Shown here piece by piece: positions 6,641-10,178 of a DNA stretch of 10,178 nt. Under the pieces are notes generated by a model. It worked only from the letters and a program-made list of their open reading frames with translations, was not told the DNA's origin and made no database searches. How positions within the stretch are numbered: position 1 is the first letter of the stretch; each line of letters opens with the position of its first letter. Both the position numbers and the translations under genes were made by a program. Source of the stretch: Clostridiales bacterium (GTDB lineage: Bacteria > Bacillota > Clostridia > Oscillospirales > Acutalibacteraceae); NCBI GenBank assembly GCA_014799585.1, contig JAAVHU010000013.1:1-10178 (forward strand). The letters run 5' to 3'.

Positions 6641-7669
6641 CTATTTTATCCTTACATCCTGCTTTGTTCTGAAACGATAGCCATACTGATCAAGCAGATG
6701 CATTTTATTCAAAGCAACCATTGCGCCCTTTGCAACGCAAAGTTCTGCCCTTGGAGCAATCGTAACATCAAGATTAAGAGCCTCTGAAAACATTCTATCA
6801 ATTCCGTACAGTTCAGAGCTTCCACCAGTTAAGATAACCTCACCCGATGTTATATCCGCCATAAGCTGCGGAGACGTTCTCTCAAACAAAGCAATAGCTG
6901 AATTCGCAAGCTGATCAAAAATCGGTTTTAAGCACTCATACAGCTCATTTCCTGTTATTTCAGCAATACCGGGAAGACCTGTAACCATATCTCTGCCCTT
7001 AACCTGCATAACAACATCCTCTTCACGAGGAAAAGCACCTGCAATATTTTTCTTTACCTCTTCGGCAGTTCGCTTTCCTATAAGAATTCCATATTCGTTA
7101 TGAAGATATTTTGTTATTTCATCATCAAAATGATTGCCTGCAAGACGAAGCGTTTCAACCTGATTCATAGTGCCTTGGCTGACAACTGCCATATCCGTTG
7201 TTCCGCCGCCGATATCAATAACAAATACACCTGCGGGAAGAAGCGGATCAACACCTGCACCGAAAGCGGCACAAAGTGCTTCTTCAACAAGGCAAACAGA
7301 CCTTGCCCCTGCTGTTATCAAAACAGACAAAAGCGTTCTTTTTTCAACATCTGTGCTTAACGCAGAAATTGAAGCAACCACTCTTGGCTTAAACAGGCTT
7401 TTTCCGATAACCTTATCCATAAAGAATTTAACCATTTGCTGCGCAATGGAATAATTCGTTACAGCGCCGTTTACAATCGGCTGAATAACTGTTACGCCGT
7501 CCGGCTCTCTTCCTTCAAGATAATAGGCACGCCTGCCCGCATATAATATTTTTTCAGTTTCGGTATCATAAGCAACATAAGACGGCTCATTTACAACAAT
7601 GCCTTTACCCGGCACGGATATAACGATTGAGCTTGAACCTAAGTCTATACCTAAATCGTAACCAAACAT
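6641..7669 (-). CDS. MreB/Mbl-family bacterial actin
   Basis: MreB-family proteins are actin-fold ATPases that form membrane-bound filaments guiding cell-wall synthesis. The 342 residues match the family length (347 in E. coli) and order: phosphate-1 loop DLGSSS (9-14), NEPSYVA (27-33), the catalytic-region Glu in VEEALCAAFGAG (Glu129/Glu130), phosphate-2 DIGGGTTD (152-159), and the adenosine site LTGGSSELYGID (280-291). Three positions depart from consensus: phosphate 1 is usually DLGTAN, the Pro of EEPMAAAIG is Ala131, and the usual GGGALL is GGSSEL. It is therefore a divergent paralogue, so I give no symbol. mreC and mreD are not adjacent. The start has AAGGA (7683-7679) 9 nt upstream; recD2 ends 33 bp before it. 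Confidence 0.93.
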   Translation of the reverse strand: MFGYDLGIDLGSSSIVISVPGKGIVVNEPSYVAYDTETEKILYAGRRAYYLEGREPDGVTVIQPIVNGAVTNYSIAQQMVKFFMDKVIGKSLFKPRVVASISALSTDVEKRTLLSVLITAGARSVCLVEEALCAAFGAGVDPLLPAGVFVIDIGGGTTDMAVVSQGTMNQVETLRLAGNHFDDEITKYLHNEYGILIGKRTAEEVKKNIAGAFPREEDVVMQVKGRDMVTGLPGIAEITGNELYECLKPIFDQLANSAIALFERTSPQLMADITSGEVILTGGSSELYGIDRMFSEALNLDVTIAPRAELCVAKGAMVALNKMHLLDQYGYRFRTKQDVRIK

Positions 7670-7702
7670 ACTTTCATTTCCTTATAATAATTTAAATAAA
7701 TG

Positions 7703-9925
7703 TTACTCCAAGAACGGATTATTGTCAACAGTTAAAAAATAACCAAGGGCACTGTATCGCCTTGTTTCCTTATCATTTTCAACCATTGTCCGAACAGAAT
7801 TCTCGTTTCCTACAAGAACGATAAGATTTTTCGCTCTTGTTAACGCTGTATAAAACAGATTTCTGTAAGACAGCTTCTGCGGAGTTGCAAGAACAGGCAT
7901 AACAACAGCTTCAAATTCAGAGCCCTGACTTTTATGTACGGTCATTGCATAAGCAAGTTCAAGCTGCTTCGCATGTTCAAGAGAATACATAGCTTCCCTG
8001 TCATCAAAAGTAACATTCAGAATATCATTAGCCTTATCAATATTCGTTAATATTCCGATATCTCCGTTAAACACACCTGTGCCGTTTTCGCCTGATTTAA
8101 ACCACGGAACATCATAATTATTCTTAATCTGCATAACCTTATCTCCTTCACGAAGAACATAGCCGTTATGCTTTATTTCAGCCTTTCCCCTTGCGGCCGG
8201 ATTCAGCTTCTGCTGTAAAAGGAAATTAAGATTTTCCGTGCCTACATCACCCTTTCGGCTTGGGCACAGCACCTGAATATCCGTTAAAATATTATATCCA
8301 TAGCTTGTCGGCAATCGGCGGGTAACAAGATCCACAATCTTTTTTGAAGCGTTATAAGGTGCATTTTCTTTCAAAAGAAAGAAATCAGAGCTTATATCGT
8401 TGTGTGACATATCGGGCATATTGCCTCTGACAACCTCGTGTGCATTCGTTACTATCAGGCTTTCCATTGCCTGCCTGAAGATTTTATCAAGTTCAACAAC
8501 AGGAATCATTCCGCTTTCTGTTAAATCCTTAAGCACATTGCCCGCACCAACAGCAGGAAGCTGATCTTTATCACCAACCATAATCAGCCTTGCACTCATA
8601 GGCAAAGCCTCAAGAAAGCTGTCAAACAGCTTAATATCAACCATTGAAAGCTCATCAATAATAACTGCATCAACATCAAGCTTATTTTTTCTGTTATACA
8701 CAAATGACGGCTCGGTTGCTCCGTCCTTATATTCAACCTCAAGCAGACGATGAATTGTTTTTGCATCAAAGCCTGTAAGCTCACTCATTCTTTTTGCGGC
8801 TCTGCCTGTGGGCGCAGCAAGGGCAACATTCATTCCCCTGTTTTTCATAAGGGCAATAATACCACGCACAGTTGTTGTTTTACCTGTACCGGGTCCGCCC
8901 GTTAAAATAAGCATACCTTGATTAACAGCAATTTCGATAGCCGCCCTCTGCTTATCATCAAATTCAATATGATTATACTGCTCAAAAGCAAAGATTTCAC
9001 TTGAATCCACATTAATCTGCCTCGGCGGATAATTTACCATAACCTTAATCCTGTCTGCAACAGCAGTTTCAGCATCATAAATTTCGGGTGTGAACAAAAA
9101 TTCTTTTCCGTTAATTTCAGCGGAAACAAGCTGTTGCCCCTGCAAGGCATTATCAATTGCTATTTCAGCGGCATCTTCCGAGCATTCAAGATAATTCATT
9201 GCTGATTTTAAAACGGCTGTTCTCGGTAAACAGGTATGCCCGTTATCCAGATTATGGCGAACGATATATACAACACAAGCCTGACACTTATAATCAAACA
9301 TATCTGGAGAATCCAGCCTATCCGCAATCTCCTCCGCTCTTTCAAAGGAATAGCCTTCTTCACAAACAAAAGCAAATGGATTATCGGAAATAATATCATA
9401 TGCAGCAGAATGAAACAGATTATAAGCCTGAAATGCTTCCGCTTGGCTCAAGCCGAGCTTTGTTAATGCCTGCATCGTTTCTCTTGAAGCAAACTGAGCC
9501 TTGAATTCTTCTTGGATTTTGCGAGCCCTCGGCTTGCTGATTCCCTTGATAGAAGAAAGGCGGTCTACATCATTTTCAATTACATCAAACGATTCTCTGC
9601 CAAATGCTTCAACAATTTTAACGGCAGTTGCTTCTCTGATACCCTTGATAATTCCGCTTGCAAGATAGCGGAGAATACCCGCTTCATTTTCGGGCAAGGT
9701 TTGTTCAACAAGGCTTGCTTTAAACTGATTGCCGTAGGTTGAATGATTCACCCATTCACCCATCAGACGCACCTCTACACCCTCTGCAAGCTCAGGAAAA
9801 CTGCCCACAACCGTTATAGGCTCACCCTCAGAAGAAATAACCATAACGGTATAGCCGTTTTCACTGTTAAAATAAGTTATCTCCTCAATCGTACCTATTA
9901 AATTTTCAAGCACTGATTCTGCCAT
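7703..9925 (-). CDS. recD2: RecD2-type ATP-dependent DNA helicase
   Basis: RecD2 is a superfamily 1B helicase moving 5' to 3', found in bacteria that lack RecBC and acting in DNA repair and replication-fork upkeep. With the chosen start the protein has 740 residues. An N-terminal domain (IGTIEEITYFNSENGYTVM, near 10-28) and helix-hairpin-helix repeats (SGIIKGIREATA and SSIKGISKPRARKI) fill the first 190 residues and distinguish RecD2 from RecD. Motif I is GGPGTGKTT (343-351), motif Ia APTGRAAKRM (371-380), motif II IIDELSMVD (422-430), motif III GDKDQLPAVGAG (451-462), motif V VHKSQGSEF (663-671), and motif VI YTALTRAKN (692-700). A GTG at 9934, three codons earlier, is open, but AGGTGA lies 5 nt before ATG 9925, so the ATG is preferred. 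It probably heads the recD2-mreB-membrane gene operon. Confidence 0.96.
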   Translation of the reverse strand: MAESVLENLIGTIEEITYFNSENGYTVMVISSEGEPITVVGSFPELAEGVEVRLMGEWVNHSTYGNQFKASLVEQTLPENEAGILRYLASGIIKGIREATAVKIVEAFGRESFDVIENDVDRLSSIKGISKPRARKIQEEFKAQFASRETMQALTKLGLSQAEAFQAYNLFHSAAYDIISDNPFAFVCEEGYSFERAEEIADRLDSPDMFDYKCQACVVYIVRHNLDNGHTCLPRTAVLKSAMNYLECSEDAAEIAIDNALQGQQLVSAEINGKEFLFTPEIYDAETAVADRIKVMVNYPPRQINVDSSEIFAFEQYNHIEFDDKQRAAIEIAVNQGMLILTGGPGTGKTTTVRGIIALMKNRGMNVALAAPTGRAAKRMSELTGFDAKTIHRLLEVEYKDGATEPSFVYNRKNKLDVDAVIIDELSMVDIKLFDSFLEALPMSARLIMVGDKDQLPAVGAGNVLKDLTESGMIPVVELDKIFRQAMESLIVTNAHEVVRGNMPDMSHNDISSDFFLLKENAPYNASKKIVDLVTRRLPTSYGYNILTDIQVLCPSRKGDVGTENLNFLLQQKLNPAARGKAEIKHNGYVLREGDKVMQIKNNYDVPWFKSGENGTGVFNGDIGILTNIDKANDILNVTFDDREAMYSLEHAKQLELAYAMTVHKSQGSEFEAVVMPVLATPQKLSYRNLFYTALTRAKNLIVLVGNENSVRTMVENDKETRRYSALGYFLTVDNNPFLE

Positions 9926-9930
9926 AATTT

Positions 9931-9936
9931 TCACCT
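9931..9936 (-). promoter_or_regulatory. ribosome binding site that sets the recD2 start
   Basis: AGGTGA is a perfect match to part of the extended Shine-Dalgarno sequence and lies 5 nt before ATG 9925. It overlaps the alternative GTG at 9934, which has no such site in front of it. Confidence 0.65.
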
Positions 9937-9941
9937 GAACA

Positions 9942-9950
9942 ATTGTACCA
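9942..9950 (-). promoter_or_regulatory. possible extended -10 promoter of recD2
   Basis: The minus strand reads TGGTACAAT, an extended -10 element with a five-of-six TATAAT match. No good -35 box lies 17 nt upstream (TTTTAA). The predicted transcription start, near 9935, would leave a leader of only about 10 nt and clip the ribosome binding site, which lowers confidence. Confidence 0.35.
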
Positions 9951-9960
9951 TAAAACAGAC

Positions 9961-9991
9961 AAAATTAAAAGAGCAGTCTTGCGACTGCTCT
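9961..9991 (-). terminator. intrinsic terminator of tuf
   Basis: On the minus strand AGAGCAGTC and GACTGCTCT pair over 9 bp around a GCAA tetraloop of the stable GNRA class, followed by TTTTAATTTT. It starts 22 bp after the tuf stop and insulates recD2 from the strong tuf transcript. Confidence 0.9.
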
Positions 9992-10013
9992 AAAATTTTT
10001 TGTAAATCAGAGA

Positions 10014-10178
10014 TTACTCGTTGATAGCTGTAACAACGCCTGAACCTACTGTTCTACCGCCTTCACGGATAGCGAAACGAAGACCTTCTTCGATAGCGAT
10101 AGGAGTGATGAGTTCAACGTCCATAGTTACGTTATCGCCAGGCATACACATTTCTGTGCCTTCTGGAAGAGTGATAAC
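10014..10178 (-). CDS. tuf: elongation factor Tu, C-terminal end (5' part beyond window)
   Basis: EF-Tu carries aminoacyl-tRNA to the ribosome as a GTP complex. Only the last 54 residues are in the window, forming the end of beta-barrel domain 3: [19 protein letters not shown], then [16 protein letters not shown] and the final TAINE before TAA. This ending is almost invariant in bacterial EF-Tu, so the call is secure in spite of the short length. The GTPase domain and any upstream neighbour (commonly fusA) lie beyond the right edge. Its own terminator follows. Codons look more biased toward C-ending forms (ATC, AAC, GAC) than those of its neighbours, as expected for a very highly expressed gene. 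Confidence 0.97.
   Translation of the reverse strand, partial: VITLPEGTEMCMPGDNVTMDVELITPIAIEEGLRFAIREGGRTVGSGVVTAINE

Noticed and set aside
9932..9934. GTG start for recD2, three codons upstream
   Set aside because: It has no ribosome binding site and lies inside the AGGTGA site that serves ATG 9925.

Overview
This low-GC, AT-rich window (long A/T runs between genes, A/T-ending codons) carries only housekeeping genes. It looks like chromosomal DNA of an anaerobic Clostridia-type Firmicute, plausibly a Ruminococcus/Oscillospirales relative. The evidence for that placement is the compact clostridial c subunit, a RecD2-type helicase without RecBC, an MreB homologue, strong AGGAG-type ribosome binding sites, and a ProRS of the short archaeal/eukaryotic-like type. 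Placement below class is a guess.

Layout. Positions 1-3489 (minus strand) are the promoter-proximal half of the F1Fo ATP synthase operon in the usual order atpB-atpE-atpF-atpH-atpA; the operon continues past the left edge, where atpG, atpD and atpC would be expected. Positions 3490-3813 are a divergent control region with a good sigma-70-type promoter on each strand and several GGTAA-like elements. Positions 3814-6307 (plus strand) are proS and galE, probably one transcript, closed by a strong terminator at about 6320-6347. Positions 6355-9925 (minus strand) are recD2, an MreB-family gene and a 91-residue membrane protein, closely spaced and probably co-transcribed. Positions 10014-10178 (minus strand) are the 3' end of tuf (EF-Tu), with its terminator between tuf and recD2.

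Most notable: atpH (delta) and atpA (alpha) are not two genes. The frame opened at 1892 runs through the whole delta domain, a linker of about 10 residues and the alpha subunit to the left edge without a stop (630 full codons). The alpha part has no ATG, GTG or TTG start of its own at the junction. F1 normally holds three alpha and one delta, so this one-chain delta-alpha protein poses a stoichiometry problem. I know of b-delta fusions in mycobacteria but not of this one; I cannot search to confirm novelty.

Other points: a 15-bp hairpin starts directly after the atpE stop codon; the c subunit lacks two Na+ ligands; GalE has Cys at the position of E. coli Tyr299, predicting wider substrate range; and the MreB homologue departs from consensus at two nucleotide-site motifs. 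No mobile element, CRISPR array, tRNA or rRNA was seen.
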